A stretch of DNA of 64,000 nucleotides from Tubulanus polymorphus (taxonomy: Eukaryota; Nemertea; Palaeonemertea; Tubulaniformes; Tubulanidae), in contig NC_134030.1 in NCBI RefSeq assembly GCF_964204645.1, positions 8,182,278 to 8,246,277 on the forward strand, given 5' to 3'. The stretch's first letter is position 1. Each line of letters begins with the position of its first letter. Made by a program: the position numbers and the translations under genes. Positions 24,215 to 37,747 of this stretch are shown here, in pieces. The notes under the pieces are model-generated. The model was not told the origin of the DNA. It was given only the letters and a program-made list of their open reading frames with translations, and did not search any database.

Positions 24215-27200
24215 GAAAGCAAACCAAAGCCAACTTAGAGCGACTGACCAACTCCAACAAATTCATCAATCTGTCCAGCTAGCAATTTCTCGGATTTTAA
24301 GACAATCGAACGCTTACCTCTCAGTGGAGACACATACACACTTAATATGTAATCCGCATCAGTAATCCAATGTACTAATCCAGCTATGAACGTGTTAATT
24401 CGAGTTTCGCACTAAATATTCCGTGTTTGCGACTCGCAGATCTTTACGTTTATACAGTTATTTTATGAATAGATCCAAAGATATATACATATACATATAT
24501 ACATAAAATCCGATCTGAACATTTCCATTCCGAGTTACGGCGCTTCAACCGGGATCGTCCACTTTAACCAAATAGTAGCCTCTTCTGCGAATCCTAATAT
24601 AGAAAATAACATAAAAATGTAGATGATCTCAAATCAATCAACGTTAAATTTAGTTACCTTACAAAAAACACCGAAATACATAGTATATCAATTAACATAT
24701 CGGGCCAAAACTTTCTTTTTTTTCTAATTCATCTCATGCATCTGAGGCGCTGAAAACATTAAAATTCTCTTCATCGGTCTGGAATTAAAAAACCCCATCC
24801 TCTCATTCAATCATTGGCGAAAAAAGAATTTCGAAAAATAATGGCCATTCACCGAGACGTATTAACAGGCTTCCAGGCACCCAGACTATATGGTATATAT
24901 CGGCTTCAAAGACAGCCATTCATGCCGGAGTTGTGACTACGCCCCACTAGATTCGCTCGCACTGTTCAGTGCACAATCTAGACGAGATCGATAAATCGAG
25001 ACTGCACAGTCGCCCGCGCGCGCGCTCGCTCGCTCTCTCGCAATCGTACAGTTTGAATTTATGTGTCAACTGACTCATTCAATAAAAAACATACTGCCAG
25101 CGCGCACTACTATCCAGTAGCCTTTCCGGTGTATCATCATACAGCACCGGCCTACGGGGGATATGTGAAAACTAATTTCAAGTGGAGCGAGAGAGAACGG
25201 CTATGGCACGTCAGTCAGTCGAATGAGCGTTGAACAATGTCTGGGTCCAGCCTGATTTGACTAACAATAACCGGGTGCTCAGCCATTATCTCGCTGCTGC
25301 TTTCAGGAGGAGTTACACGATCCTATCCCGATGACCCATTTACCTCTGACGGGGGCAAGTTCGCGCGTCGCCGCGGCTAAAACCGGCCTTGACCCTATTT
25401 CAGTCCGCGCGGCTCTAGACAAGCTACTTTTAGATGACTAATGCAGAACTGCGCGGCCATATATAATTAGCATGCTGAGTCGGGGTTGTGAGCATGTACT
25501 CCAGGGTTCGTTACATGAGCTGCGCCATCATTTTTACACCCGTGTAAAATGAGCCTAGTATTTCAGCACAAAAGATCGCAACATAAAATCCTATAAAACG
25601 ACCAGATTAACCACAAAAAGAACACAAATCCCTTAGCATGAGCGGATCGAGGGGTGGAACTTCCCATTGCCGATTTCGTCAAGACAATGATCGTCTAAGA
25701 TCTGCAAATTTGACGCCAAACCTCTCAGAAAACGCATTTTTTTATAGGTATTCAGCGGCGGATCTATGAAAATTGAAAGGCCAGGGTCCAGAAAAGATTT
25801 TATTTCTCTTAATAGCAGACCTGTCACAGGCCTCTATCAGGGTCCCGACCTCTGTTGAAGAAATACATGCGACTTTAAAAACAATTTCTCAGACGATGAA
25901 AATCAAATCTGCAGGTTTCAACAAACAATCTCTCTCTCTTGACAGATAGGGCAATCTTGACGGGAAGACACTGGTCCAGATCCCCGAGACCAACCCCCTC
26001 CCCATATATCAGCCGCTGGTACTTTTTTTGAGTTGTCCAAAAGCCTCAAAATTAACGATTTTCACGTTAAAAGTTTACGACGACCAATACGAAGGCTTGT
26101 TCGCGACGGATTTCACCGGGCATATGGAAGAAAAAATCACCATAGGAGACCGTCATTGGAATAAACAGCTTACCTTCATTGTATCATCGAGTCAAAAACG
26201 TAATCCTGTCCTTCACTGAATCGGCGCTTAAAATCCGTGAAATAGGCTATCAGTGACCTGCAAAATAAAACACAATAATCTCTACATTACATTGGAAATT
26301 CAAAATTCTAAAATGTAAATAATGTTAAGAAATACAGTCGAATTTTTTCTCCATATCGTTGAGGACACTGAATTAAAACCTTCCCTTGCTGACGGCGACA
26401 ACAACGCATGCACACACAATCTCTACAGACAGAACAAAGCCACAAACAGGCCAACTCGACTTATATACTCGTTTCATCATCATCGCTGTTCAGTGACTTT
26501 GAAAAAAAAAAATTCCAACTAGTCTCTTGTCGAGGTTATAAGACATTCTACAAGGTCGCGATTGAGACAAAACCGAACCGAAAGTAAGTACGATAACAAA
26601 GAAATAGTGCTGAATGAAGTTCGTTTTTCCCCCTCAAAATCCAGGGTGGCAATAACGTTAAACAACAAGATTCGATATAGTCGTCATGGACATCGTTCAC
26701 GAAAACGATAATAATGACGTCCAACGTTCAATAACGCAAACAAAAACATTTTTTCTAGGCTAAAAGATATGCGCCGAATACTTTTTGTTTTTCAAATATA
26801 TCTGCAGCATGCAAATTTATATGCGAGCGAGTTTTTAAATGCGAGCAAGTCGAGGGTCGCAGACGAACTTGACAATCTGTTAGAGCCTAGACCAGACATA
26901 GATTGACATTGTTTCGCATTTCAGCCCTCGCTCCATTTATATGTGTGTACACACACACACACACACAAAGATTAGGAACAACGCCAGTTTTTTTTCCTTT
27001 TGGCAAAACAGTCAAAACAGTCGACAGAGCATAGATCTATATGGAGAACCCAAATGAAGTGAAAATTGCATATTTAGGCGGCCGACACGTAATTAGATAC
27101 GTACGTGTTTGTCCGCATTCGATGATATGTACGCGTTACTTTTTAAAAACGATTAGCACACCCTGCAGCCGGCAGAAAATTATTCACGCTATTATTACAT

Positions 27201-27490
27201 GCGAGACATGCGTGGCCTCGACATCTTATCGGGGTGAAATTGGACGGGGGTAAAGAATACGGTTAAAAAAACTGAAAAACCGTGGAGTGGGCTTATCTCG
27301 CAATGAGAAATTCTCTTGCGCGCCGGCTTTATAGGCGGGCACGCATGCGCGCTATCGCATTCTTGCGATTTTGCATGTCATTACCCCGCGATGACTTGCC
27401 GGACGTCCTTGTACATCATCCATGACCTTTTCATCAACGGGGCGAAAAACATCCAGAGCATGCCAAACAATATTCTCATGCAAATATTAT
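24215..27490. other. Nothing recognised
   Basis: Mostly AT-rich. A CG/CT-rich patch at 25010-25045 (CGCGCGCGCGCTCGCTCGCT) is the only notable composition change. Confidence 0.45.
26949..26967. repeat. (AC)n microsatellite
   Basis: Short AC run. Confidence 0.9.
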
Positions 27491-27492
27491 AT

Positions 27493-27493
<1 letters not shown>

Positions 27494-27548
<55 letters not shown>
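27494..27548. repeat. (AT)n microsatellite, about 55 bp
   Basis: AT dinucleotide run in otherwise unannotated DNA. Confidence 0.97.
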
Positions 27549-27552
<4 letters not shown>

Positions 27553-29951
27553 GGTAGCGGATAATACAGAGTAATGGTGTTTCGTCTGGCCCCCATGCTA
27601 AGCGTATACACGAACATCTTTTTTAGAACATTACGTATGTCTCTCTCTCTCTCTCTTGGATTGAAATTTCTTTTTTTTAACACGAACCTGTCAATCATTT
27701 CGGTGTATACACACAGTCTAGCCTCATTATACAAATGGTTCAAATACGAGTTCTATTGAATATTGAAGATGTCGACTACCACACCACAGACGGGGTGTTC
27801 TATTTATAGAAAATACTCGGTATTAAGTACACCAAGTCCGCCACATATGACATGTATGTTAGCTACCTTTCTAAACGGCGACGCTCGTTTCTTCAACGTG
27901 CACGTTTCGAAATTCCAGACCAAAACACGAATTCGTTACAGTATAGAAAACGACATTGAGGATAATAACTATCAACGTAAACTACGATTAAATCGACTAT
28001 TACCTAATACGTTACGCGCGCGGGCCCCGTACTAACGACAAGTACTACTACTACTACGACGCAATGGCGACCCTCACATCCGCGGACTACTGAATGAATG
28101 AAATCTCTCTCGCGTCTTCGAAACTCTTCCCTCTCTTTATCTGGACGGATCTTCCATAATATTTCAGCTCACCACTCATTCGCAGACAGTTTTCCTTTCA
28201 CGAATGTGAACCTCAATAAAAAAACACCTATACGTATTTAGGTCAGGCCGTCTAGCCGCCGGGTGTACTACTACTATGCCTACATTCATAGGTATTCATG
28301 CTATATGCTGTAGCGTTACATTGTGTTGTGTATGATGGTGCTAACGCACACTACAACGACGACGCCGGCCATGCTGTAGTTTTCGCATACACGTTTTTCG
28401 CGTTGGTCGCCATCGCTGTGCGCATCTTCGGCGCGCATCGGCGGCGACAGCAGACGCTTTCTCTCCTCCATCCGCGGAAGATAACGGAATTAGGCCGTAT
28501 AGTGTCTTACAATAGAATCGAGACAAAGCAGCAGTCGTCGTAGGCTGTCATTCGAAAAACGAACTTCACAGATTTCTTATTTCTCGTTGAACTCTTTTCA
28601 AACGAATCCTGTCCTGAACGTTCTGCTCAAGTCCAAAAGATGTTTCAGTTTCAAGGGCAGATCTAGGATTATTTGAAGGGATGTACCTGGGCGCTTAATT
28701 TGAAAAGGGCGGATTTGCAAGGCAAGGACTGCCAGCCAAGCATTGGCGGGGGTTTTGGTGACCCTAAAACAGGAAATTGAAGGACAAAAAAAATGGGCTT
28801 TTCCGGCTATTAACAGAGCAAATTTGAATTATTTGTTTTTTTTTCAAACTTTCGAAAAACTTTCTCGAGTTAAATGCTTCAAAAGGGCGAGTGGGCATAT
28901 GTGGTTCATAAGCAATATCATACGGCAGATTTCGACTTCATAATAATTCAATAGTTCAAAACTTTTCATTATTCATTTGAACACACTGTTTCAGCTGTGC
29001 ACTCAGACAATCCTCATGACAACCCACTTCAAGCCGTTTTTCTATCAATAACATTATATGCATTGCTCCACAACAGGGAAAATAACGCATATATTCATAA
29101 AGGCCTATATATTATGATACTTTAAAACGAGCTTTGATGGATCGAGTTTCAAAGTGACCTTGACACTTGTCATCCTCGAGTTAAGGGCGAAGGCTGGAAA
29201 TTAGAGTAACCAAACAAAAAAGACCCGTTGCAAGAATATCTACTTTCATTTCGTTCCAAATCACAAAAACCAGGTAATTAAATTTGCATTTGCTTAAAAC
29301 CTGCAGACGTAATCAAATTCCGATGAACTTTTTCATCAGGAATAGAGCTTAAATGCAACTCGCATTTAGGCCGCATATGATTACGCGCTTATCTGTTATG
29401 GATTACTGCCGCAGTGGGGCGATATCAGACAAATGGCCATATTGAAAATATTTCAGCCGATGATATCGGCATCGATAGGCCGGGGGGTTAACCTTCACTC
29501 CATCATTGTCAACCGGGTCTCCAACAAAACGATAACGACCGCTGCCTCAATGAGACGTCCACGCGATTTATCTCGTCTATCTCATCTATCTCGAATTGCA
29601 GACATTGTAATCTGCGTATAAGAGTCAACACCTCAGTCGAAGACGATGACATCGGCGGCATTTCTCGATCTCATCAACGTCATTTCATCGTAATCACCGT
29701 ACGGCGCACGCGGAGCCCGCCGATAATGAAGCGGACGAGGATTTAGGTTGTTTAAGAAAAACGCGAAATGTCTGAGATCTGCCAGCCTATCAATTACCAC
29801 ATCGGGGACAACAAGTAAATTTTCAGGGTCACGATTAGGAAAAATTGAAGAATAAGAACGATCTTCAAAAGGACAATGGAAAATTTTTTCAGGGACAGCA
29901 ATAGATTTTCTAGAAAATCGAACAACCACCAGCGTGAACAGTGATGCATTT

Positions 29952-29994
29952 TCAGGAACTGTCCCTACTAATCAGGGACAGTTGGCAGCCCTGG
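29952..29994. repeat. End fragment of the CAGGGCTGCCAAC MITE family
   Basis: CAGGGACAGTTGGCAGCCCTGG is the complete right terminus of the family, with little of the interior recognisable to the left. Confidence 0.5.
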
Positions 29995-30929
29995 ATTGGG
30001 TGAAGTGTCAACCGGAATGACAGGCGATGGGCGTCACCATGACGTAAGTGTACACCTAAATGGAAGGAACGATGCTATTTGCGCTAAAACAAAATAGATA
30101 CCTAGTTCAGGGATAGCTTTTACGATACATATGTACGCGAAGTACTCTCCCAACGCCATCGCAGCTTCGATAACCGTTATTTCTTTCAAGGTCGCTTCGA
30201 ATTATTGAACTAGTTCTCAGACATTGGTAATCGCTCGAAGTGGAGGTCGGTGTTCAGCTGTCTCGAGGGTGCGCCGAGGTTTCGATTTCGAGAAGGTATG
30301 AATTCAAACGACGAAACAGAACTTGAAAACGATGAACATTTTTAAGCGAAAAGCGCCTGCCTGAAAGAACTCCTATGGAAAATCTTCGAAATCCAGATAC
30401 TCGTGTACCTGGCGACATATTAACGTGTCACGATTTCTTGTTAAGATCGCCATGAATTAAGCCATAGAATGCCATATAGAATTATGCCATACATATATAT
30501 TCTTAGATCTAATACATGCTTTATACACGTTTTCAATATCAATTCAATTTCTAATTGTCGCTTTATTCGAGCAGAACTTAACAACGGGTACCCGGCCCGA
30601 CCATCTCACGCTACAACGGACCTCTGCATCGTAATCAAAATATCATAATCGAGCATTTATGCAAAGGGCCATATGTCTCGGCGCCACAACGAGTCATAGA
30701 CTACTTCATAACGAATATTCGAGACACTCGGCGGTTTGTTCGGGGTTGATATTGTCGAGACGACGGAGAGGTATATAGAGTGTACAGCGCATTAAACAGC
30801 GTATGTCTGAGTAACAGGTTGCCGAGACATTCTGATCGCCCAATCAAATGTAATCAGATCGAGCTAGACGACACTTCCTGTAACGTTCGCAGGAAGTCAT
30901 TCATTTTCATTACAGCTCCATTTCTTCGG

Positions 30930-31040
30930 CGACATTAAGCGCGCGTGAGACAGATTTCTGCGCTTCTCTCCTTCGGCGGCAGCGCGAAATGCATCAGACG
31001 TCGTCGACAATGGAGAGCATGCGCGACTGACCGCTGTACG
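30930..31040. promoter_or_regulatory. Small CpG-rich promoter-like patch
   Basis: Contains GCAGCGCGAAATGC (E2F-like), AGACGTCGTCG and GAGCATGCGCGAC (NRF1-like) close together in otherwise AT-rich DNA. No start site or exon could be tied to it. Confidence 0.2.
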
Positions 31041-31093
31041 ACCTGTAACGCAATGATTCTGATATCTCTGCTCGTTAAACCATGGAGTCCATG

Positions 31094-31136
31094 GTTAAAC
31101 CATGGACTCTAAAACGAAAAGAGTCCATGGTTAAAC
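31094..31136. repeat. Perfect 17-bp inverted repeat
   Basis: GTTAAACCATGGACTCT at 31094-31110 is followed, after 9 bases, by its exact reverse complement at 31120-31136. GTTTAACCATGGACTCT recurs at 44641-44657. Confidence 0.8.
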
Positions 31137-31929
31137 AGACAGTTACAAATCCAAGAGAATCGAACGTAATAAAAATGATTATACCCTGATCGTCGAGTTA
31201 TAACCCAGGCCTCTACAACCACCTCCCCCCCACCCCACTTTTCATCGAAGAAAATTTTTCATATTACATTTTTCCATCGTTAATTATCTAAGCAGTTCAG
31301 CATTCGAATGAATTTCGGTATCTTTTAAAATGGCCAGGAAATGCATCTCAAACGCTCCCCCAAAAAACTGCTTGTAATCCACCTAAACCTTTAATCGCAC
31401 CTTCCCCCCAAAAAGCGAGGCAGCTCTAAGCCCTGTAACCAAACCAGCTCAAGGCCCTATATCCTGTACCACTATGATTTCAATATCATTACATCCATTA
31501 CGTATACATTTGATAATATTAGAAAATCTGATTAATTTTTGCTGACTAAAAACAAAATGTAATTCGTTACTTACCATGTGTTACACTGCCACAACTCCAC
31601 CTGCATCCTGAAGGCTTAGTTAATACACTACATCAAATATTCATACAGCGCCTCCCTACAAAGACATATACATACATACATATATGAAAATAATAAAACA
31701 CGATTCTCATCGTCATAGTTGTCTCGAGTCAACATACATTTCCATATAGGTCTGCAGTTTCAATCGATGTTCAAGGTTTTGCCGTTGTTTGAAAATGCAA
31801 AGCCTCGCGGCTAAATAGATATGTTCTAAATGATGGGAGCACATCGGTGGCGAATCAATAGACGACGCGCGTAGAGGAGACCCTCGTGAAATAATTGGAC
31901 ATTTTTGGTACAATTGGAAAATCGGATAC

Positions 31930-32545
31930 CCAACAATGGGTACGAACGTTCACCCAACATAATGGGTATGAATGTACACCCAAGATAATGAGTATATATC
32001 TACTAACATCCAACATTATTGGTATAAATGTATGTACTAATACCCAACATAATGGGTATGAATTTCTACCCAACGTAATGGGTATACATGTAATAACACC
32101 CAACATCCAACATAATGAGTATGAATGTCATGTACTGACGCCCAGCATAATGGGTATGAATGTACACCCAACATAAAGAGTACACATGTACTAACACCCA
32201 ACATAATGGGTATGAATGTATGTACTCATACCCACCATAATGGGCATACATGCATACCCAACATAATGGGTCAACATGTACTAACATCCAACATAATGGG
32301 TATACATGTATACCCAACATAATGGGTATACATGAAATAACATCTAACATAATGGGTACAAATGTATGTACTAATATCCAACATAATGTGCATACATGCA
32401 TACCCAACATAATGGGTAAACATGAAATAACACCTAACATAATGGGTATAAATGTATGTACTAATATCCAACATAATGGGTACCAATCTATACCCAACAT
32501 AATGAGTATGAATGTATCTACTAATATATGGGTATCAATGTAGAA
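31930..32545. repeat. Minisatellite with ACCCAACATAATGGGTA core
   Basis: More than twenty units of variable length built on CCAACATAATGGGTA. The core is itself a near-palindrome (ACCCA...TGGGT). Spacers such as TGAATGTATGTACTAATA alternate with shorter ones. ORFs on both strands are repeat frames. Confidence 0.93.
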
Positions 32546-32963
32546 AATAACAATGTCAATATATTCTTATATCATATACATGCAGTGGTGTCTGCCTTTT
32601 CCATAGTTCGGCCCTTAAGCACTGCAGATCGGACAATCCATTGAGAATCAGAGAATTCGAAAGTACAGCATAATTCAAAAAGATCTTTGTAAAATTCAAA
32701 GGAATTCAGATACTGTAGACGTTCACTAGATATCGCACACCTTAAGAATACACTACAAATATAGTACAACACGACCAATTAATGACTGCTGACAATTGAT
32801 TTAAATATCACATGTTAGATAATAATAAAACTAATCTAAAGCCTGTAGGCATTTGAAAAATAACGACGTCATTTCATGGAAGCACCCATCTTTTCTGGAA
32901 TGGTCTATGCTAAAAAACTGAATTAGAATCAGCGTGATATACCATATGTATCATGGTACAGAC

Positions 32964-32964
<1 letters not shown>

Positions 32965-33029
<65 letters not shown>
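32965..33029. repeat. (AT)n microsatellite, about 65 bp
   Basis: AT dinucleotide run, 400 bp after the 32 kb minisatellite. Confidence 0.97.
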
Positions 33030-33030
<1 letters not shown>

Positions 33031-33699
33031 CATTTATAATGTATGGAGACTGTACAGACACTCGCCGAGTCATAATTAACTGATCTATTAATTTGCTGGT
33101 TGCGCCACGAGTGTATTATACCTATCAATTGAACGATTATTTATGATTGTTTTTTATCATATATTTACATCGACTACCAGACTGCTCGGCGGCATCGCTC
33201 ATAAAAGAAACTACCGCGCGTCCTCTTTCGTTGGAATAACAACTCACCAATTCTCAGTAAGTTCTATCCCCGCCGATGACAATTATGACTAAGCTCGAAT
33301 TTCAGCCGAAATGACACAAACAACAACAAACCTGCATCACTGCGCGGAATGATTGAATCCGTTTCGTAGATCACAATGCTGAACTACGCGTCTCAGCGGT
33401 TCCGTTCAGCCATATTTTCGGCCAGTAGAAAATGGTAGAAAGCTGCCACCTGACCAAGGGTCGTCACTCTTAAAATCCGGATTTGCACGAGAGTCTCGCA
33501 TTGTCGATGACACCTGGCTATTGTCAATATGGCCTTACCGTCACCTTTGAGTTATTGCGATGTACTCAGACAGTATTGTTATGTCTGAAGAGTCACGTTA
33601 TTGTGGACAGCCATAAAAATGTCCCGTCTACAACACGTGTTCGCCCCTAACCACACTGACCAAACACGTTCAACTCCGTCCTAACACCGAAACCACCAT

Positions 33700-34893
33700 C
33701 CATGCCGATTGGACGTGTCCACAACAATTGAAAAGACTGTATCCCATTCGAACTAATTGGATTTATTCAATCTTCACCCCCTATCTCGCCAATACTGATT
33801 CATTGACTGGACATCTATCTCTTCCACACCAGATATGTTCAATCCCGTCCAAACCAATTGGACAAGTTCAATCTCCGCCATACCAATGGGAAACATTCAA
33901 CCACACCAATTCAATTCCGATTCAATTCTTCCACACCAATTCAATTCTTCCACACATGTTCAATCTTTTCCATACCAATTCAATTCTTCCATGCACCAGA
34001 TATGTCCAATCTCTTCCATACCAGTAGGAAATGTTCAATCTTGTCCATACCAATTGGACAAGTTCAATCTCTTCCACACCAATTCAATTCCTCCATACCA
34101 ATTGGACAAGTTCAATCTTGTCCATACCAATTGGACAAGTTCAATCTCTTCCACACCAATTTAATTCTTCCACACCAATTCAATTTCTCCATACCAATTG
34201 GACATGTTCAATCTTGTCCATACCAATTGGACAAGTTCAATCTCTTCCACACCAATTTAATTCTTCCACACCAATTCAATTCCTCCATACCAATTGGACA
34301 TGTTCAATCTTGTCCATACCAATTGGACACGTTCAATCTCTTCCACACCGATTTAATTCTTCGACCCCAACTCAATTCTTCCATACCAATAGGACAAGTT
34401 CAATCTTGTCCATACCAATTGGACAAGTTCAATCTCTTCCACACCAATTTAATTCTTCTACACCAATTCAATTCCTCCATACCAATTGGACAAGTTCAAT
34501 CTTGTCCATACCAATTGGACAAGTTCAATCTCTTCCACACCAATTTAATTCTTCCACACCAATTCAATTCCTCCATACCAATTGGACATGTTCAATCTTG
34601 TCCATACCAATTGGACAAGTTCAATCTCTTCCACACCAATTTAATTCTTCCACACCAATTCAATTCCTCCATACCAATTGGACATGTTCAATCTTGTCCA
34701 TACCAATTGGACACGTTCAATCTCTTCCACACCAATTTAATTCTTTCACCCCAACTCAATTCTTCCATACCAATAGGATATGTTCAATCTTGTTCATACC
34801 AATGGATTATAAATTTCATCCATACCAATTGGACATGTCCAATCTTGTCCATACCAATTTGACATGTTCGATCTTGTCCATACCAATTCAACA
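33700..34893. repeat. Minisatellite with 96-bp higher-order unit
   Basis: Built from CCATACCAATTGGACAAGTT and CTTCCACACCAATTCAATTC modules. In the middle the arrangement settles into a 96-bp unit (29 + 67), repeated about eight times. Since 96 = 3 x 32, two plus-strand frames stay open for 300 and 334 codons. One has an ATG at 34031; the other has no ATG start. The predicted peptides are low-complexity repeats without a recognisable domain, so I read this as non-coding satellite DNA. Confidence 0.95.
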
Positions 34894-34899
34894 CATCCT

Positions 34900-36245
34900 T
34901 AAAACAGCTCTGTGCATGGACCAATCAGATTGAGTCATACATATGGAACTCAGAATATTGACCAATCAGAATAGTCTTTGCAACTCATATATAACTTGGT
35001 ATACTGACCAGAGTAGAGTATCAGAATATACAACACGATTTAGATAGGTTGCATCAAAACGAATAATATCATTTGAACATGATTCAGATATCATCAAAAA
35101 TTCATAATGAAATTTTCATACCATAGATAGGATTAGTAAGGATTTCTATGTGTCCTGGATTGAACAAAAATCAACAGCAGTCAATATAAGACTCCCATCG
35201 GTGGGCTTTGCTCATTGACTAGAAATAGAATGAGAACTGCTTAGTGTGGTTAATGATTCTTATTGAACAATAGTAAGTACTGCATCAGCAAAGTCTTAAT
35301 GCTCTTTTTGTAAAGTCAATTTGACAAACGTTGTGCAAAGATTTAAGTAAACTTCAAAAACTCTAAATTTAGAAGACCAACTCGTCATTGAATGCTTACG
35401 GTCTGAAAGCTCTATCGATATCCTTGTGCAATCATTACCGAACAAATGAAATAGAAAATCTGGCTCGACTCGGAAAGACCATCCTGATTCCCGGTATTGC
35501 AAGGACATTGCGTATAGAGAGACATTGGATTTTTAATAACAAGCGAAATCAATGTAGCATCGGAGTAAAATTTCATGTGAACCATCGACGTTCGGTTAAA
35601 ATTTAGACTTAACGATCATGTGCTAGAATTCACATGGTGACATTCGCTTGTACTGCGATGGCAAAAAGCAATTTCATTCGAACAGATTAGAGCGTTGTCA
35701 CGGGGCCCGACGAGGCCCCACTTTCACAACATGTTACCAGCTTCATCAGTTGAATGACGAAGTGACTGAGTAAAGAAAAAAACAAACCCCCATGAAACAG
35801 GGGGGAGGGGGGTATCTTATCTTATGAAATCATCTTGAATGTTGAAACAAATTCGGAATCAAGTCTAAATGTTAGGATTACTGTAACGAAAACTTGGTAT
35901 AACCAACAGCACAACTGTCATCTTTTATGGTGGCCCTACAACCTATTCTGGCCATTGGTCCACTGACTGACTGTAAACTATCTGTAGGCCTTTACGTTCG
36001 ATATTGAAAAAACCTGATAAGAAAAATCACCAAGAAATCCAACACGACAAGAGATGAAAAGTGGAAGTTCTGCAATACATATTATGTAAGAAGTGGGAAC
36101 ACACATGATGGATGACGGTTATCAGCTCAAGAGAACATTCAATTGGCACCTCCATGACAGTAATGAATACCTGGATCTTCAAAAATTATATGAAATCATT
36201 TTGAAAAATAAAAAACGGCTTAGAAAAATATGAAAATAATAAGAA
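34900..36245. other. Nothing recognised
   Basis: If modules 1-4 are minus-strand first exons, a second exon would be expected here or further left, but none could be recognised. Confidence 0.4.
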
Positions 36246-36404
36246 CTTACTAGAGATGAGGATGGCGTGGAAAAGACGGCCTGACGGAAGAGAGCAAACG
36301 GTCGTGTGCGCCAACGACACAAACCCGGCGCCAACGTCTGAATCCGGATATCTGGGGACAAAATGGCGATGGTAGCGGCGCGGCGCGAAACTTATCAATT
36401 GGTG

Positions 36405-36415
36405 CTACGGGGTTC
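36405..36415 (-). promoter_or_regulatory. Promoter-like module 1 motif GAACCCCGTAG
   Basis: On the minus strand GAACCCCGTAGCAC is followed by CCAATTG, then TTTCGCGCCGCGCC (E2F-like, about 36377-36390) and CGCCATTTTG (YY1-like). The stretch ends at a strong donor, CTCTA/GTAAGTTC, exon edge 36251. CpG-rich. It could be a non-coding first exon reading leftward. Confidence 0.4.
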
Positions 36416-36846
36416 CAAAAAGACGCGTCTGAATAAAAACCGAACGACGATCCCGAAAAGCGATCACAAAGTGAGTCTGACTTGAGAAAGTTTGGAAAAA
36501 AAAACTTCATCAAACTTTAAACAAATCGATCCAGTCCATCAAAGAAGTTGTTCATGCGCCAAATCGATACACCGATCCCATCGCCTGATCATCACCCCAA
36601 CTGTCCCAGCATTGCATGTACATGCAATAAATTAACCATTCATAAAAAAAAAAACCACTCACCTCATCGCCGTATTAAAAAAGTTAACCAAACTTCACCA
36701 TCGACGACTAAAAATGAGGAAATCGTCAGCAAACGCACCGATCAAATGCGCCAAATCCGCCCGAGAGTGGCGACGGCGGCGAGCGCGCACCAACCGAGAG
36801 CGCGCCACCATGTTCGGCGGCCCCAAAATTTCAGGGCAAGTCGAGA

Positions 36847-36857
36847 CTACGGGGTTC
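36847..36857 (-). promoter_or_regulatory. Promoter-like module 2 motif GAACCCCGTAG
   Basis: On the minus strand TTTGGCCAATC (CCAAT box, 36883-36891) precedes GTGAACCCCGTAGTCTCGAC, then TTTGGCGC (E2F-like). The run ends at GATGAG/GTGAGTGG, exon edge 36663. Upstream and downstream DNA is CpG-rich. Confidence 0.45.
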
Positions 36858-37212
36858 ACTCGACGTCGTCTGAGCCGCAGCGATTGGCCAAATAATAATC
36901 ACCAAAAAATACGAACATACCCTCCATGCCGTCGATTGTGCGAGCCGCGCGAACGCCAAAAAATTCAAAAGGATTTTCGGCGGTGAGACACCTTTTAACC
37001 GTCGGCGGATGGATTTTTGAATCTTAACGGACATCCGGTGACGAGCTGGAGACATCGCCGCATACAATAATGAATAATGGAATTTATGTTGTTGCTCGTG
37101 GTGCCACCATAAAATGGCGGGACGAACGAGGCGTTCTGATTGGCTAACCTGAATGTCGCCGAAAAAATAACTCTCGCATTTTTTAAACACGATCAACAAA
37201 CTATCATTATCT

Positions 37213-37213
37213 G

Positions 37214-37244
<31 letters not shown>
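37213..37244. repeat. Short (AT)n(AC)n tract
   Basis: AT run passing into ACAC, inside the CpG-rich promoter block. Confidence 0.9.
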
Positions 37245-37736
37245 CAAAGTTATCAGCTAGCTTTAAAATATACGTATAACATAGTGTGGGTATATACATG
37301 TATGCTCGTTCTGATTGACAGTACTCTGCGGATCAGTACCAATCGCAAACGACATAGTAAATGTATATCGCAACAGTACTATCCGCCGACAACCAATCGT
37401 AACAAAGAACGGCTACGAAACGGAAGAAGTGCTGAAATACCGGGACGGGGCGGACGACGAACCTACCTGAAAACGCGTACGCGCGTATCGTATCCGAAAT
37501 AAAAACCGAGATGAAACAGCGCTGTAATCCGGAAGAGGCGGCCGATAAGGAGACTGCGCGAACTCGCTATAAACCGAATACGCGATAAATTATCATAATT
37601 ATCCACGAAATTGACGACGAACGATGAACCCGGTAAAAATTTGGCGCGCCCCTCGCTCCCGGCGGCGTTACTACGGCCAGCGAAAAAAGCGCCGGTTTCC
37701 AAAATGTTTCCAAGAACAGTCCGGTTTTAGTCGAGC

Positions 37737-37747
37737 CTACGGGGTTC
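37737..37747 (-). promoter_or_regulatory. Promoter-like module 3 motif GAACCCCGTAG
   Basis: On the minus strand TTTGGCCAATTG (37786 on) precedes GTGAACCCCGTAGGCTCGAC, then GGCGCGCCAAAT (E2F-like). It ends at a strong donor, TTTTCAG/GTAGGT, exon edge 37467. Modules 2 and 3 share the CCAAT box, TCAGAC and the motif in the same order. Confidence 0.45.

Larger units (their letters stand above)
27550..31090. other. No established gene
   Basis: Short frames at 27763-28035, 28298-28543 and 29633-29929 are unrecognised and overlap frames on the other strand. The promoter-like patch at 30930-31040 and the MITE end at 29952-29994 are listed separately. Confidence 0.4.

Noticed and set aside
31855-32543. 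Several ORFs of 60-144 codons on both strands
   Set aside because: All are frames of the ACCCAACATAATGGGTA minisatellite.
33858-34862. 334-codon open frame
   Set aside because: It begins at a TTG without ATG, is made only of minisatellite units and is open because the unit length is a multiple of three.
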